The notes: generated by a model not told the origin, from the sequence alone. A stretch of DNA of 64,000 nucleotides from Dyadobacter linearis (GCF_907165045.1 NZ_CAJRAU010000001.1:806001-870000); one strand, 5' to 3'; counted from the first letter of the stretch, positions 7,779 through 17,263 are shown. Program-made: numbers and translations.

Positions 7779-9517
7779 TACTCCTTCCACTCCGCAAAGA
7801 TCCTCCTATGCGCTACCTGTCCGTAAACCTTCACGAATTTGGTCGAGGTATGTCCAAGCATTTTAGCGACCGATTCTTCACTCATTCGCCTATCATTGAT
7901 TGACATATCAGTGAACGTCTTCCGGGCCACCTTATTAGTAAGGTGCTTTTTTGTCCCGATCATGACAGCAATAAGCTTCAAATTTAGATTTGTGGTTTTA
8001 CCGGTTCTCCTGGTCATTGCCTCAACGCTTCCATACTTGTCAATCAGTTTCGAAGCAACAGAGTGAAGCGGAACCATAGCAACCTGCCCCGTCTTTTCAC
8101 GCTGGTATTCAATAAATTTGGTGCCCTGAATTACAGTAATGTTTGCAGAGGTAAGATTGTTGAAATCACCGATATGAAGCCCAGTGTAGCACATAAATAA
8201 AAAAGCATCGACCGTCTCTTGCAAAGGCTTAGACCACACTGTTTCTTGAAGCTTGCCGATCTCATCCATTGACAAACATGTGAGATCTAGTTTCCTTTCC
8301 CAATCAAACCTCAGCCCCCGAAGAGGATTGTTTTCGATGATGCCATGCCCGATCGCTGTATCGAAAAACCCTCTCAGTCTTTCGAGCGACTTATTACAAT
8401 AGTCTTGGGAGCGCTCATTTCTTAACCAATCCCAAAATGCTTTGCCATCAGTTTGATTTACATCTGCCACATAACGAATTTTGCTTTGTGACGTGAATTG
8501 TAGGAACGTTCGCTCGTAGGCTTGGAGAGTACGGATCGAGCGCCCCCTGCGCTTTAAATCCCCTAGGTGCAGCAGCATGAGATCATAAAGTGTAACTCTT
8601 TTGTTGAAATCTAAATCATTGTTAAAGTAATGTTCAATTAGTGTTTTAGGTGTCGGAAACTTGCCCCGCTTCTTAAACTCCTCGAACACACGTTCCAGGC
8701 CAGCTTTAATTGCCACCAACTTTAAAGTTTCTTCTTCATTGCCCAGAATTGTCTGCGACTCAACATCCCATTGGCTCTTTTTAATGCTGATTCCCGTCGA
8801 CTGCGGAGCAGACTTCTCGCCATTTATTCGGACAACAAACTGGACAGTATGTCGGTAGGAATTTTTGACCCTTGCCGCCCTCAGGCGAAATGAGATGCCC
8901 AAAACCTTATCCAATTTCACCTGTCTATTTAACCGCGCCATATCCGATTCGGACATTTCTTGCAGGTCCTGAATTCTGTCTCGTTTTTTCAGCTTTTCCA
9001 GCTTTTCTTTGATTGAATCCATGCGTTCTTCGTAGAGGGCAATCCTGCGTAGAGAGTTGACAGGCTTCTCTTGGCGTAAGGTTTCGAGCTCGGCATAAAG
9101 CCGGCGCTCTTTCTCGCTTATTTTCGGCGGCTCCACTACCATTTTAGTCTTCGCTACATAGGCGTTTATTAATTGCCCTGGCAAGACAGTACCGTGGTTC
9201 CATAGTTCACGGTAGATGTCGCCATATTGTTTGAGGATATTGACTAGCTTGACATTTTGATCCTCCGCATCTTCGCCTATAAATCTTCGAAGTTTAGGAT
9301 CCCATTGAGATTTCTTGGTCTGGAAAGGGAGTTTGAGTGAGGCGGTGGTTCCTTTTATTGTGATGTATGATGTGACTGTACTTTCACCGAAATTAAGTCT
9401 GACCTTCAATCCACTTGGCAGTATTACTAGTGGCTGTATTTTGTGTCCCACTGAGGGGAATACTGCGCCAACGAATGTCGCTTTTGGCACGATTGGTGAT
9501 ATTTCTTTTGTATGCAT
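7778..9517 (-). CDS. tyrosine recombinase/integrase with two arm-binding-like domains (579 aa)
   Basis: The C-terminal catalytic domain is clear: CYTGLHIGD (box I), LTNKVARKTFTDM (box II), LGHTSTKF and the nucleophile Tyr565 in KVYGQV. The box I arginine is replaced by His448 and the box II histidine by lysine. The N-terminal half carries two successive arm-DNA-binding-like units, each with a W-D pair (KSQWDPKLRRFIG and KSQWDVESQTILG), separated by a charged coiled coil. Most Bacteroidota integrases have one such unit and about 400 aa. The frame is open to 9604, but the ATG at 9517 (MHTKEISPIVPK) is preferred because it avoids overlap with the upstream integrase stop. A close paralogue precedes it, in the same direction. 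Confidence 0.85.
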   Translation of the reverse strand: MHTKEISPIVPKATFVGAVFPSVGHKIQPLVILPSGLKVRLNFGESTVTSYITIKGTTASLKLPFQTKKSQWDPKLRRFIGEDAEDQNVKLVNILKQYGDIYRELWNHGTVLPGQLINAYVAKTKMVVEPPKISEKERRLYAELETLRQEKPVNSLRRIALYEERMDSIKEKLEKLKKRDRIQDLQEMSESDMARLNRQVKLDKVLGISFRLRAARVKNSYRHTVQFVVRINGEKSAPQSTGISIKKSQWDVESQTILGNEEETLKLVAIKAGLERVFEEFKKRGKFPTPKTLIEHYFNNDLDFNKRVTLYDLMLLHLGDLKRRGRSIRTLQAYERTFLQFTSQSKIRYVADVNQTDGKAFWDWLRNERSQDYCNKSLERLRGFFDTAIGHGIIENNPLRGLRFDWERKLDLTCLSMDEIGKLQETVWSKPLQETVDAFLFMCYTGLHIGDFNNLTSANITVIQGTKFIEYQREKTGQVAMVPLHSVASKLIDKYGSVEAMTRRTGKTTNLNLKLIAVMIGTKKHLTNKVARKTFTDMSINDRRMSEESVAKMLGHTSTKFVKVYGQVAHRRIFAEWKE

Positions 9518-9591
9518 TGTAATAAGAATATTGAAGTTGAGGATTTCAGCCCCACCGATTAATAGCGGGGCCTTGTAACAATTATAGCCGG

Positions 9592-11280
9592 TTAGGCTTT
9601 CCACTCAGTTAATATCCGCTGGTGGCGAACCTTCCCATAAACCCTGACAAACCTAGTTGACGTATGGCCCAGCATTCCGGCCACTGACTCGAATGACATA
9701 CCTCGTTCGTTGATCGACATATCGGTAAATGTCTTGCGGGCTACTTTGTTTGTCAAAACCTTCTCCGTCCCGATAATCGCGGCAATTACTTTTAAGTAAT
9801 CATTGGCTTTTTGAGCCGATATCCTTGGAAGAGTTGCGATAGATCCATATTTCCTTATTAATGATGAAGCTACCGGATGAAGGGGGATAATTGCTGGTTT
9901 TCCAGTTTTCTCTCGGTCGTATTCGATCCACTTCACCTTCATGTTACTTTTAATATTGTCATCCGTTAGGCGCAAATAGTCACCGACATGAAGGCCTGTA
10001 TAACACATGAATAAGAATGAGTCTGCTACTCTTTGTAGTTTATCTTGGAAATTCGTCGACCGGAGCTTCTGCAACTCCTCGGCATCAAGGCAGGTCAGAT
10101 CCAACTTGCTTTCCCATTCAAGCCTGTGCCCTTTACATGGGTTGTGAGTAAGTACCTGGTGAGAGATTGCTAATTCGAATGGGCCATACAATGCTTGCAC
10201 TGACTTATTCGAATAATCCTGAGAATAATTCCTGATATGCTTCATCCACTTCCAGAAACTCCTGATATGGATGGGCCTGATTTCGTCTACGAACTTGATT
10301 TGAGAATGCTCCTCAAAATTCCGGCATATTCTTTCGTACCTAGCCAACGTGCTTTTTTTTCTGCCTGTCTGACGGAGCTCTTTTAAGTGCAAGTGAAACA
10401 ATTCTTCCACGGTCATCCTTTTATCGTAATCCTGGGAATTGTTGAAGTAATGATCAATGACTTCTGTTGGACTTGGAACTTTACCTCGGCTCCTGAACTG
10501 ATTATAAACTGCGGTCAACCCGTCCCGCAGCTCAATCAGTTTGGCTGTCTCAGCCTCGTTACCTCTAATGCTCTGAAATTTACTATCCCAGGTATAAGGA
10601 GCCACGAAAATTCCGGTTGAAAAAGCATTGCCCAAAATGCCATTGACGCGGACACGACAATCTAGCGGACAAAGTCCTAGCTTATTGGTGCGGCTCTTCC
10701 GAATTACATATCGAACTCGAATCTTATTTGCAGCCAAAGGCCTCTTGGTCGCCTTTTTCGATACAGCCGCGGAGGTTCCGCCGGTGTCCATTGCATACAA
10801 TAGCCTTTTCTTGATTTTTTCGAGTTTGCTGTTGAACACTTCTTGTTCTATTTTCGACCTACCGGGCTTTTCTCCGAGATGAGCTTCTAGTTCAGCTATT
10901 ACCAATTTTCTGATAGCCAAATCGGTTTTTCGGCGTTTCCCTTGGACGAATGAAGCGAATTGCTTCCCGAAACTTGTAGCCACACTTCCCGCAGTAACCT
11001 CTCCTCTACCCCACAAGCCCTTGTAGATATCTATCAGGTTTTGCTTGATCACCCTGAGGTAGTCGTTTTTTGTCTCTGAATCAGCTCCTGAAAAGACTTG
11101 ACAAATCTCGTCCCATGAGCTGTTCGCTATTTTTAGGGTGCTAAGAAACGAGCTCTTCGTTTCCTTTACAGACACATAAACTTTCAGCCCCTCCTGAGTA
11201 TTCTTAAAATTCACCTTCATTACGCTCGGAAGAACCAAGTTGTAATGGTGATCGATTTTTTCTGATGTTAGCTTTTTCAT
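9592..11280 (-). CDS. tyrosine recombinase/integrase, tandem paralogue (562 aa)
   Basis: Same layout as the 579-aa integrase: a first arm-like unit (ANSSWDEICQVFSG, residues about 20-100), a basic/charged linker, a second unit (APYTWDSKFQSIRG, about 205-280), a core-binding domain (about 295-395) and a catalytic domain. Box I reads CYTGLHVGD with His431 instead of Arg; box II reads LTNKVARKTF; then LGHTSTRF and Tyr548. The IntDOT-type Bacteroidota integrases also lack the box I arginine, so loss of Arg does not by itself mean inactivity. The 49-aa gene at 11340-11489 and 90-aa gene at 11493 lie directly upstream in one probable operon, preceded by a palindromic operator. Confidence 0.85.
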   Translation of the reverse strand: MKKLTSEKIDHHYNLVLPSVMKVNFKNTQEGLKVYVSVKETKSSFLSTLKIANSSWDEICQVFSGADSETKNDYLRVIKQNLIDIYKGLWGRGEVTAGSVATSFGKQFASFVQGKRRKTDLAIRKLVIAELEAHLGEKPGRSKIEQEVFNSKLEKIKKRLLYAMDTGGTSAAVSKKATKRPLAANKIRVRYVIRKSRTNKLGLCPLDCRVRVNGILGNAFSTGIFVAPYTWDSKFQSIRGNEAETAKLIELRDGLTAVYNQFRSRGKVPSPTEVIDHYFNNSQDYDKRMTVEELFHLHLKELRQTGRKKSTLARYERICRNFEEHSQIKFVDEIRPIHIRSFWKWMKHIRNYSQDYSNKSVQALYGPFELAISHQVLTHNPCKGHRLEWESKLDLTCLDAEELQKLRSTNFQDKLQRVADSFLFMCYTGLHVGDYLRLTDDNIKSNMKVKWIEYDREKTGKPAIIPLHPVASSLIRKYGSIATLPRISAQKANDYLKVIAAIIGTEKVLTNKVARKTFTDMSINERGMSFESVAGMLGHTSTRFVRVYGKVRHQRILTEWKA

Positions 11281-11339
11281 TTTTACAAATTTTTTGAATT
11301 TGATATTACCTGTCCTTGCAGGTCCTTTACTTTAACCCC

Positions 11340-11489
11340 CTACAATTTGGCGTCTATCGGAGGCACTAGGGGCTTAACTGTGCGATCAATGAAGCGGATC
11401 AAATCTTCAATGCTTCCAGATTGGTTGCGGTTACGAATGGCGTTTGTAATCTCTTGATACGTCGCGCCTTTGAATTCTTGTTTTTGCAT
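11340..11489 (-). CDS. small protein upstream of integrase (49 aa)
   Basis: Reads MQKQEFKGATYQEITNAIRN and ends PPIDAKL followed by TAG. It starts 3 bases after the stop of the 90-aa gene and ends 60 bases before the integrase start, a typical operon position. The TYQEITNAIRNRNQSGSIEDLIRF-type composition is helical and could be DNA-binding, for example a small directionality or accessory factor; that is inference from position. Confidence 0.5.
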   Translation of the reverse strand: MQKQEFKGATYQEITNAIRNRNQSGSIEDLIRFIDRTVKPLVPPIDAKL

Positions 11490-11492
11490 GGC

Positions 11493-11765
11493 TCAGTTTC
11501 CGTTTTCAGATGAATACTTAGCTGGCTCAATCGCTTCGAGGAATTCTTTCAAGCGGCGGTACAAATAGCAGCGCTCCGCGTTGTCCTGATCGTCGGTAGG
11601 ATCGTTTGGGTTTGTAATGCTGGCTTGTAGCATATACCAAAGGGTTCCTTCGATTCTTTTCGCGCTACCTACTGAGCTGAAAAATTCATTGATGGCTTCC
11701 ATCGCTTCATTAGCTTTTGACTGGTTGCATTCCTCGTTCCGATTGACTTCAAGCGCATTTTTCAT
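11493..11765 (-). CDS. hypothetical protein (90 aa)
   Basis: Helical, soluble protein beginning MKNALEVNRNEECNQSKANE and ending AKYSSENGN, with the central stretch MLQASITNPNDPTDDQDNAE. No family recognised. It leads the minus-strand run into the two integrases, and one copy of the 16-bp palindrome lies about 100 bases upstream of its start, so it is probably controlled by the local repressor. Confidence 0.55.
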   Translation of the reverse strand: MKNALEVNRNEECNQSKANEAMEAINEFFSSVGSAKRIEGTLWYMLQASITNPNDPTDDQDNAERCYLYRRLKEFLEAIEPAKYSSENGN

Positions 11766-11864
11766 AATTTTGAAAGGTTAGATTAAGTGAAATTGATTTA
11801 ACTCCGCCCGGAGCGTCTCGGCCTACGAAACTTTGACGATCCGGGTTTTCCTTACTTCCTGCAC

Positions 11865-11880
11865 TGTTGGATTTCCAACA
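11865..11880. promoter_or_regulatory. palindromic operator, copy 2
   Basis: TGTTGGATTTCCAACA, matching the perfect palindrome at 12136-12151 in 15 of 16 positions. It lies between the 70-aa and 90-aa minus-strand genes, upstream of the latter and of the integrase operon. Confidence 0.7.
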
Positions 11881-11902
11881 AAGACAGAGCAAAAATAAAA
11901 GG

Positions 11903-12115
11903 CTATTGCCCTTTATATTGAATTTTTAGTTCGATCTCGAAATTGCCGAATTCGAGAAGAATGTCTTTCATCCGAGATTCTGAAATGCCCCTGTTGTGTG
12001 TATAGTCTCGCCAGGCCGTAACCGCCTTTCCCTTCTTAACATCAGGAGGGAGTGACGGGTACTTATTTTTAATCCACCAATCAAACGCCTCCTTGATAGT
12101 TGTAAAGTTTTTCAT
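11903..12115 (-). CDS. small hypothetical protein between two operators (70 aa)
   Basis: MKNFTTIKEAFDWWIKNKYP leads into a helical, basic middle (PDVKKGKAVTAWRDYTHNR) and an acidic end (LLEFGNFEIELKIQYKGQ). It is bracketed by two copies of a 16-bp palindrome, one 20 bases upstream of its start codon and one just after its stop. This is how an autoregulated phage or mobile-element control protein is usually placed. I do not recognise a defined HTH domain, so the repressor role is inferred from context. Confidence 0.55.
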   Translation of the reverse strand: MKNFTTIKEAFDWWIKNKYPSLPPDVKKGKAVTAWRDYTHNRGISESRMKDILLEFGNFEIELKIQYKGQ

Positions 12116-12135
12116 GAGTCAAAGATAACTATTCA

Positions 12136-12151
12136 TGTTGGAATTCCAACA
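12136..12151. promoter_or_regulatory. palindromic operator, copy 1
   Basis: A perfect 16-bp palindrome, TGTTGGAATTCCAACA, 20 bases upstream of the 70-aa minus-strand gene. A near-identical copy lies at 11865-11880. The position suggests direct repression of that gene's promoter. Confidence 0.75.
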
Positions 12152-12408
12152 GATTACCGAAATCTTTTTGAGATAATCTTTTTCAGTCTGCCAAAGAACG
12201 TTGCTAGATCAAATATTCTCAAAATCTTTGATAAATACAAGTCTCATAAATTTTTTGATTTGCGTAACTCGTTCATTTTATTTCATTTGAAATATTTTTC
12301 CTTGTTCTAGCAACTTTTTTAAAAATGGTATTTTCATATTTAATTTGGTATGTTGTGTTCGGTTTGAATATATTCGCAGCTGGGGTCTAACACAACCACT
12401 CAGTCATC
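12152..12408. promoter_or_regulatory. AT-rich divergent control region
   Basis: This lies between the minus-strand run (70-aa gene and integrases) and the plus-strand genes starting at 12409. It is AT-rich and contains an inverted pair GTTGCTAGA (12200-12208) / TCTAGCAAC (12306-12314) and the 12-mer CATTTGAAATAT (12284-12295), which recurs at 17797-17808. No gene is seen. It probably holds the divergent promoters of a switch. Confidence 0.5.
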
Positions 12409-12684
12409 ATGGACACATCAGAACGAGCCGCACTGAAATATGCAGAGAGCCTCAGCAGAGACGAAATCCATCGTAGGGATCTGACCGCAGCGTTTATCGC
12501 CGGCACTGTCTACGCACAGAAAAACGGCTCATGGGGAGAAGGCATGTCTATTGAGGTAATAGTCGACGAAGACGGCAAGCTCATAGCAAAGATGAAGGTC
12601 AAGGGAGTTGTCGGCACCGGAAACAATCTCCGCGAGGTGCTTGATAGTTTAGCAACGGCGTATGAGACTATGAGCAAGCTTTAA
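12409..12684 (+). CDS. hypothetical protein (91 aa)
   Basis: Begins MDTSERAALKYAESLSRDEI; residues 40-75 look like two beta strands (MSIEVIVDEDGKLIAKMKV), followed by a helix (NLREVLDSLATAYETM). Soluble, unknown family. It is the first plus-strand gene of the divergent region and has the leader TCTAACACAACCACTCAG upstream, similar to other cargo genes. A 130-aa-frame gene follows 34 bases later. Confidence 0.55.
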   Translation: MDTSERAALKYAESLSRDEIHRRDLTAAFIAGTVYAQKNGSWGEGMSIEVIVDEDGKLIAKMKVKGVVGTGNNLREVLDSLATAYETMSKL

Positions 12685-12718
12685 TAAACGACATTCCATA
12701 CTAAACACATTGGCGCAC

Positions 12719-13102
12719 ATGAAGTCCCGATTAGCAAAGGCGCTGAGACATTTATCGATCTCAATCGATCCTGAGTCAGGCAAACTTAGAGAGCTACCAG
12801 AAGGATTCTATGAGATCGCAAAGAGGATAAGCCACCGCGATTATTGCACGGTTTACATAGCACTTATGCGTCACCCTGAAATTTCTTCGGAATGGATCCT
12901 TCGAGGAAAAGGTCCTATGCTTATAGAAGATAATCAACAAGCTGCAGAAATCAGGAACCTACTTTCTAAAGTTGTGGAACTGGAAAAAAAGTTATCGAGA
13001 GAAGTGAGCATTAATAACCGGTTAATTAATCGACTCGCTACGCCCTCGCCAAAGAAGAAAAAAGGAAAAGACTCAGAGGATGATGATATAATAAAAGATT
13101 AA
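12719..13102 (+). CDS. phage-repressor-like protein (degenerate XRE type)
   Basis: 127 aa from the ATG at 12719 (MKSRLAKALRHLSISIDPES); an in-frame TTG lies 9 bases further upstream. The middle phrase HPEISSEWILRGKGPMLIED is the hallmark that follows the XRE-type helix-turn-helix in Bacteroidota phage repressors (P-x-x-x-x-W-L-x-G-x-GPM). The C terminus is a coiled coil (residues about 80-110) and then a basic plus acidic tail. The DNA-binding part itself is weakly conserved. It faces away from the integrase array across the control region and could bind the palindromes there. Confidence 0.55.
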   Translation: MKSRLAKALRHLSISIDPESGKLRELPEGFYEIAKRISHRDYCTVYIALMRHPEISSEWILRGKGPMLIEDNQQAAEIRNLLSKVVELEKKLSREVSINNRLINRLATPSPKKKKGKDSEDDDIIKD

Positions 13103-13213
13103 TTAAATGCCTTCGATTGGACCGAGCCATACCATTTAATAAGTGTCTTGAAGAAGATATTGGAAGTCGCAAGCTGCATTGGTAAATTTCTTCGTACCAA
13201 ACCAACTGCATAA

Positions 13214-13495
13214 ATGAAAAATGTTTGCGCCTTCTTTACTGCCGCTATCCTCGTGATTGGGATAGCCTTCATGGCACTTTCGCAAAAGACGCCGAAGCAG
13301 ACTGCTTCTGATGTCAAAACCAATTTGGCGCCAGCGAGCGTTAAAACAAAAGTTAAGATTTTTGTTTTAAACAACGATTCAGCGGTTGATAATATGAACT
13401 ATCAAATTGCAGTAGAAAACGCCCAAGGATGGAAGGTTGCCGAGTTGAAATTCACGCCAACTGATCGAGTTTGCATGACTGTATTTGAAAGGTGA
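13214..13495 (+). CDS. small exported or membrane-anchored protein (93 aa)
   Basis: Starts with a hydrophobic segment, MKNVCAFFTAAILVIGIAFM, which is a signal peptide or anchor. After a linker come KVKIFVLNNDS and ENAQGWKVAELKFTPTDRVC, resembling the short beta-alpha-beta DUF4177-type fold where a GW-containing helix is typical. The match is weak. It converges on the tail-fibre block. Confidence 0.45.
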   Translation: MKNVCAFFTAAILVIGIAFMALSQKTPKQTASDVKTNLAPASVKTKVKIFVLNNDSAVDNMNYQIAVENAQGWKVAELKFTPTDRVCMTVFER

Positions 13496-13515
13496 AGAAT
13501 AAGCAAGGCGACTCT

Positions 13516-13552
13516 GAAAAAGAAACAAAACCCCGCCTGGTGGGAGACGGGG
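13516..13552 (-). terminator. terminator of the minus-strand tail-fibre block
   Basis: On the minus strand CCCCG...CGGGG (13531-13552), extended by two more pairs inside, is followed by TTTTGTTTCTTTTTC. It lies 26 bases beyond the stop of the fibre-tip gene. Confidence 0.6.
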
Positions 13553-13577
13553 GAAGGGAAGATGGTAAAATAAAGTG

Positions 13578-14261
13578 TTACACAGGAACTCCGGACACCT
13601 CAAACCACTCCGTTGAACTTGTTCTTATATATGCCTTCCCGGCATTTTTACAAACAACCATCGTGCCTGTAGGATAAGAAAGTGCTGGAGCAGTTGCAGT
13701 CGCCGGATACGCGACATTCATTTCAACAGATGTTTTTGGTGTTGTAATTCCATTATTTATCTCGTTCCTGAGCTGGAGTTGTCGCCATTCAGTCCATCCG
13801 GATCCGTAAGATCCCCGAATAAAAGCCCTAACTCCATCAACATCGATACCAAAAGCAGAACCCTGTCCAGCAATCATTGCTTTCAAATAAAGCCCCAGCT
13901 TTGCAATTCCGGAAGGGCTGCCAGTTGGATTAGCTGACGACGTAGACATTAACACCACGGTAGACGTATCATTTAAATTTGATACGACCTTTGGACTGTT
14001 AGTATCTGCCGCGTCGCAAACAACCCAGTCTTTTTGTGGTATTGGCTCAGAAAGTTTCGGCAAGGTTGTAAAGGTGTCAGAATTGTTTGCCAGTTTATAA
14101 TATCGGGTAGACCCATAAGAAACTATGAACATGGTCCCCGCCTTAACAACTGTACTATCTGATACTAATGCTGTCTCAGCCTCTGCTGAACTGACCAGAT
14201 ATACATGCTCGTAAAGCTTGAATATCGAATTGGTAAAAAGGAGTTTCTCGAATGATGTCAT
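13578..14261 (-). CDS. phage tail fibre tip or baseplate-like protein
   Basis: 227 aa without signal peptide. Residues 100-165 (NLNDTSTVVLMSTSSANPTG, then ...GIDVDGVRAFIRGSYGSGWT) resemble the pyocin-knob/short repeat domains found near the ends of phage tail fibres, with the typical WTEWRQL phrase following. The C-terminal segment (YPTGTMVVCKNAGKAYIRTS) is beta-rich. Its start codon shares a base with the stop of the 1000-aa fibre gene (14261), so translation is coupled. It probably forms or caps the receptor-binding end of the fibre. Confidence 0.6.
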   Translation of the reverse strand: MTSFEKLLFTNSIFKLYEHVYLVSSAEAETALVSDSTVVKAGTMFIVSYGSTRYYKLANNSDTFTTLPKLSEPIPQKDWVVCDAADTNSPKVVSNLNDTSTVVLMSTSSANPTGSPSGIAKLGLYLKAMIAGQGSAFGIDVDGVRAFIRGSYGSGWTEWRQLQLRNEINNGITTPKTSVEMNVAYPATATAPALSYPTGTMVVCKNAGKAYIRTSSTEWFEVSGVPV

Positions 14262-17200
14262 TACCTTTTGTCGATTACAATTGTTTCAATATATATTGTC
14301 CCGCCTAGACCATTGATTTGGAAACACAGCCTGATGAATCTAACCTCGGGATTGGTGATTCTTATCTCCTGCCCCCACCGGCCGCATCTCCATATATCCG
14401 GAGTAGATTTATCGTTGTTGGTTTGAGGTGTAGTAGTTGATAGCAACTCTTTATGCTCATTGAGCATCTCAACAGAGAACCTTGGAGAAAGAACGTTGTC
14501 AGTAGTTTCAGGGATCACCTTGTATATCAAATTGAAGGCAAAAACATCCCCAAACTTTACCTCGGTCAGCTGCCTTGCTTTTGATACAAAGGTTGCCTGG
14601 GTACCTGATTCGGCTACAATTTTAAGCGCATTCCCTCTGTCTGTTGATGCGATCTCATAACTAGCGACATTTGTCGATCCTGTTGCATCTACATAGGGGT
14701 TGGTGCTAGCAAGTGCCCCAATAGTCTCAATGTTTTTAAAATTCCAAAAGAAATAAACCTGATCAATATTGTTCTGAACAATAGGAGGAATATGAAGATC
14801 TTGGAAGAAATCCTTCTTTCTAATTCCGATCGACGGTGATGCAGGGTTGATAAGCATAAATCTATCTGGATCCTGGCTATTCCAAGCCTCTCTTCCGTCG
14901 GATTCATCCGCGCCGCTATCTATTCTATCAGCAAACCTGTCGATGTTTAGGACATACCCCTTACTTGCGTTAGTGTTAAAGAATCTTTCACGTCTCCCGT
15001 TCAGGCCGGTGCAGCCGTCAAAATCTATTGTAGGTGCCTTATATGGATTTCCATTGGCGACGCTATAAACAAAATGTTCTGTTACGCTCTCGAAATAGCA
15101 TTTGCTGAATTTAATCCCATTAAAGCCGCGGAACATTGTGTCCATGAAAACAACTATTTTCACGAAGTCGAAATGGCAATCATGGGCCAGGAAGTCGTAT
15201 GCATCCGCTTGCAGTAAAAACACTTTTTCAGCCCCAGCAAATCTGCAATGGTGAAACCCGCTCTGTTCGCCACTGTTAGATCCTCCGCCGGACGTTGAAT
15301 AGACTCTAACATGGTTATTATTGCCCTCCATGTGCCAGTTTTTGAACTTGCACATGTAGTTATTGCTCGGTATCCAGTCGCATCCGAAATCATATCCGGC
15401 AACCCGGATGTTATCTACATCATACCGTGCCATTAATCTGTTAGATATTGCAGGAGAATTTCCAATCCTTATGCCTATTGATCCTAGTGGAACATTGGAT
15501 CTTGGAATAGAGCTGGACGTGTTTAGTGAATTGTTTGGAGATGTAAAGAAACTTTTATTTAGGATAAGAAGGCTACCTTCAATCAACCTGCCGGCATTAA
15601 ACATATCCTTGTAAAACAGCGGAACTGATAGATCTGAGCACAAAGTCAAGGTTGGCTCTGCGTTGTTAATGCCCCAAAATATTGCCAGACCCTCAATCCT
15701 CGGACGGACAGTTACAGGTATTTTCAATTCAGAGCCAATAGCATAAGTCCCGGTGGGCACAATCAATTCATTGGTAATTTTTATCGGGTTGAGGTTACCT
15801 AGATTACTTGCTATTGACCTGACAGCCCTGTCGAACATTGGCTGGTTATCTGTAACTCCGTCACGTACTGCGCCGAACCACATAATATTCAGGTTGACGG
15901 CAAACGTGGTAACCAACCCTTGTCCGTAGAATATTTGATAATAACCGGCGGATAAAGGTCCTTCCAGCGTTAATGTGGTCCCCGTTGAAATATTGAAGCT
16001 TCCGGTTGGTTTGGCTTGTATTTCGATATTTGCGGGTATTATTCGATTGGTTGTGATCGGAATTTGCCTGTTGAGAATAATCGTACAGGGTGTACTCCCA
16101 ATTCTTTCTATGAAAGCAAAAAAAGCCGATTCAGTGCCAACAGAGGGAAATTTCTTTGCCTCGACATAGTACTCTATCTGCCTAACCCACTTATTCCCTG
16201 ACGCATCGGATATGACAAAATGATCGTCAACGGAGGCATTAGTATCATTATCAATTACAAAGTTTCCGGATAAGTCACCATCACTGATAAAAGCTGATTT
16301 GAATAATGGATTGTACTTTGTTTTAAGCTGGGAGATTGTTAATACATTATTCGTAGAAGCGAGGGCTTGATCGCGAGCAATGAAGATATTCTCTGACAAT
16401 TGAATGAATTCCTGCGTAAGCTCTCCTGCATCTCCTTTATCCCCTTTATCGCCTTTAACACCCTGAGCTCCGCCCGGGCCAGTAGGTCCGACTGGACCAA
16501 GATGACCTTGAATACCCTGAACTCCTTGATCCCCCTTTGCGCCTTTTTCGCCAGTCGGTCCAACAGGGCCTTGAATTCCCTGCAAACCAGTATCTCCTTT
16601 GTCACCCTTCAATCCGCGCGGACCAGTTTCCCCCGCAGGCCCAGCAACTCCGGTGGCTCCCGCTGGTCCCGTATCGCCTTTCGCCCCCGCCGCTCCGGTT
16701 TCACCCGTATCCCCTTTATCACCTTTGGCTCCAACTGCTCCTGCCGCGCCGGTCGATCCGGTGTCGCCCTTATCGCCTTTTAGTCCAGTATCGCCTTTGA
16801 TTCCCTGAGTTCCTTGCGCACCAACTGGCCCCTGAACACCTTGTAAACCCTGGTCGCCTTTCAAGCCTCGCGGCCCGGTTTCCCCGGTTGCTCCGGCGGC
16901 ACCTTGTGCGCCCGTTGCTCCGGTCGCCCCCTGGATTCCCTGCGCGCCGGTATCACCTTTGTCGCCCTTTTCGCCTTTGGCTCCTGCTGCACCTGTCTGA
17001 CCAGCCGCACCTTGTACGCCCTGCAGTCCCTGATCTCCCTTGTCGCCTTTGTCACCTTTCAGACCAGCCGATCCAGCTGCTCCCACAGGACCAGTTTGAC
17101 CAGATGCGCCCGTATCCCCCTTTTCGCCTTTCAGCCCCTGAATACCCTGGATTCCCTGCGCACCTTGAAGACCCTGATCACCCTTGGGGCCAGTGTCTCC

Positions 17201-17263
17201 TTTTCTTCCCGTATGGATTATCAATCTAATTCGCTCTCCTGAAAAATTGCTGTAGAATCTCAT
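14261..17263 (-). CDS. collagen-like tail fibre with pectate-lyase-like domain (1000 aa)
   Basis: Residues about 19-280 are almost uninterrupted Gly-X-Y triplets rich in GDKGDTG and GPAGAT, which should form a trimeric collagen-like stalk. After a coiled-coil-type linker and a short beta region, residues about 460-485 read [20 protein letters not shown], the entry motif of pectate-lyase-3 beta-helix domains used by phage tailspikes. The last 150 residues are a separate beta sandwich (sugar- or surface-binding-like). No signal peptide is present, as expected of a virion protein. It overlaps its upstream neighbour by 4 bases and downstream neighbour by 1 base, giving a tight three-gene fibre block. 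Confidence 0.8.
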   Translation of the reverse strand: MRFYSNFSGERIRLIIHTGRKGDTGPKGDQGLQGAQGIQGIQGLKGEKGDTGASGQTGPVGAAGSAGLKGDKGDKGDQGLQGVQGAAGQTGAAGAKGEKGDKGDTGAQGIQGATGATGAQGAAGATGETGPRGLKGDQGLQGVQGPVGAQGTQGIKGDTGLKGDKGDTGSTGAAGAVGAKGDKGDTGETGAAGAKGDTGPAGATGVAGPAGETGPRGLKGDKGDTGLQGIQGPVGPTGEKGAKGDQGVQGIQGHLGPVGPTGPGGAQGVKGDKGDKGDAGELTQEFIQLSENIFIARDQALASTNNVLTISQLKTKYNPLFKSAFISDGDLSGNFVIDNDTNASVDDHFVISDASGNKWVRQIEYYVEAKKFPSVGTESAFFAFIERIGSTPCTIILNRQIPITTNRIIPANIEIQAKPTGSFNISTGTTLTLEGPLSAGYYQIFYGQGLVTTFAVNLNIMWFGAVRDGVTDNQPMFDRAVRSIASNLGNLNPIKITNELIVPTGTYAIGSELKIPVTVRPRIEGLAIFWGINNAEPTLTLCSDLSVPLFYKDMFNAGRLIEGSLLILNKSFFTSPNNSLNTSSSIPRSNVPLGSIGIRIGNSPAISNRLMARYDVDNIRVAGYDFGCDWIPSNNYMCKFKNWHMEGNNNHVRVYSTSGGGSNSGEQSGFHHCRFAGAEKVFLLQADAYDFLAHDCHFDFVKIVVFMDTMFRGFNGIKFSKCYFESVTEHFVYSVANGNPYKAPTIDFDGCTGLNGRRERFFNTNASKGYVLNIDRFADRIDSGADESDGREAWNSQDPDRFMLINPASPSIGIRKKDFFQDLHIPPIVQNNIDQVYFFWNFKNIETIGALASTNPYVDATGSTNVASYEIASTDRGNALKIVAESGTQATFVSKARQLTEVKFGDVFAFNLIYKVIPETTDNVLSPRFSVEMLNEHKELLSTTTPQTNNDKSTPDIWRCGRWGQEIRITNPEVRFIRLCFQINGLGGTIYIETIVIDKR

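Noticed and set aside
9518..9604. upstream extension of the 579-aa integrase
   Set aside because: It would overlap the stop of the preceding integrase and lacks arm-domain similarity; the ATG at 9517 fits better.
16400..17242. several long plus-strand open frames antisense to the collagen-like repeats
   Set aside because: They are low-complexity mirror images of Gly-X-Y codons (Pro/Ser/Leu-rich) and arise from the repeat, not from coding selection.
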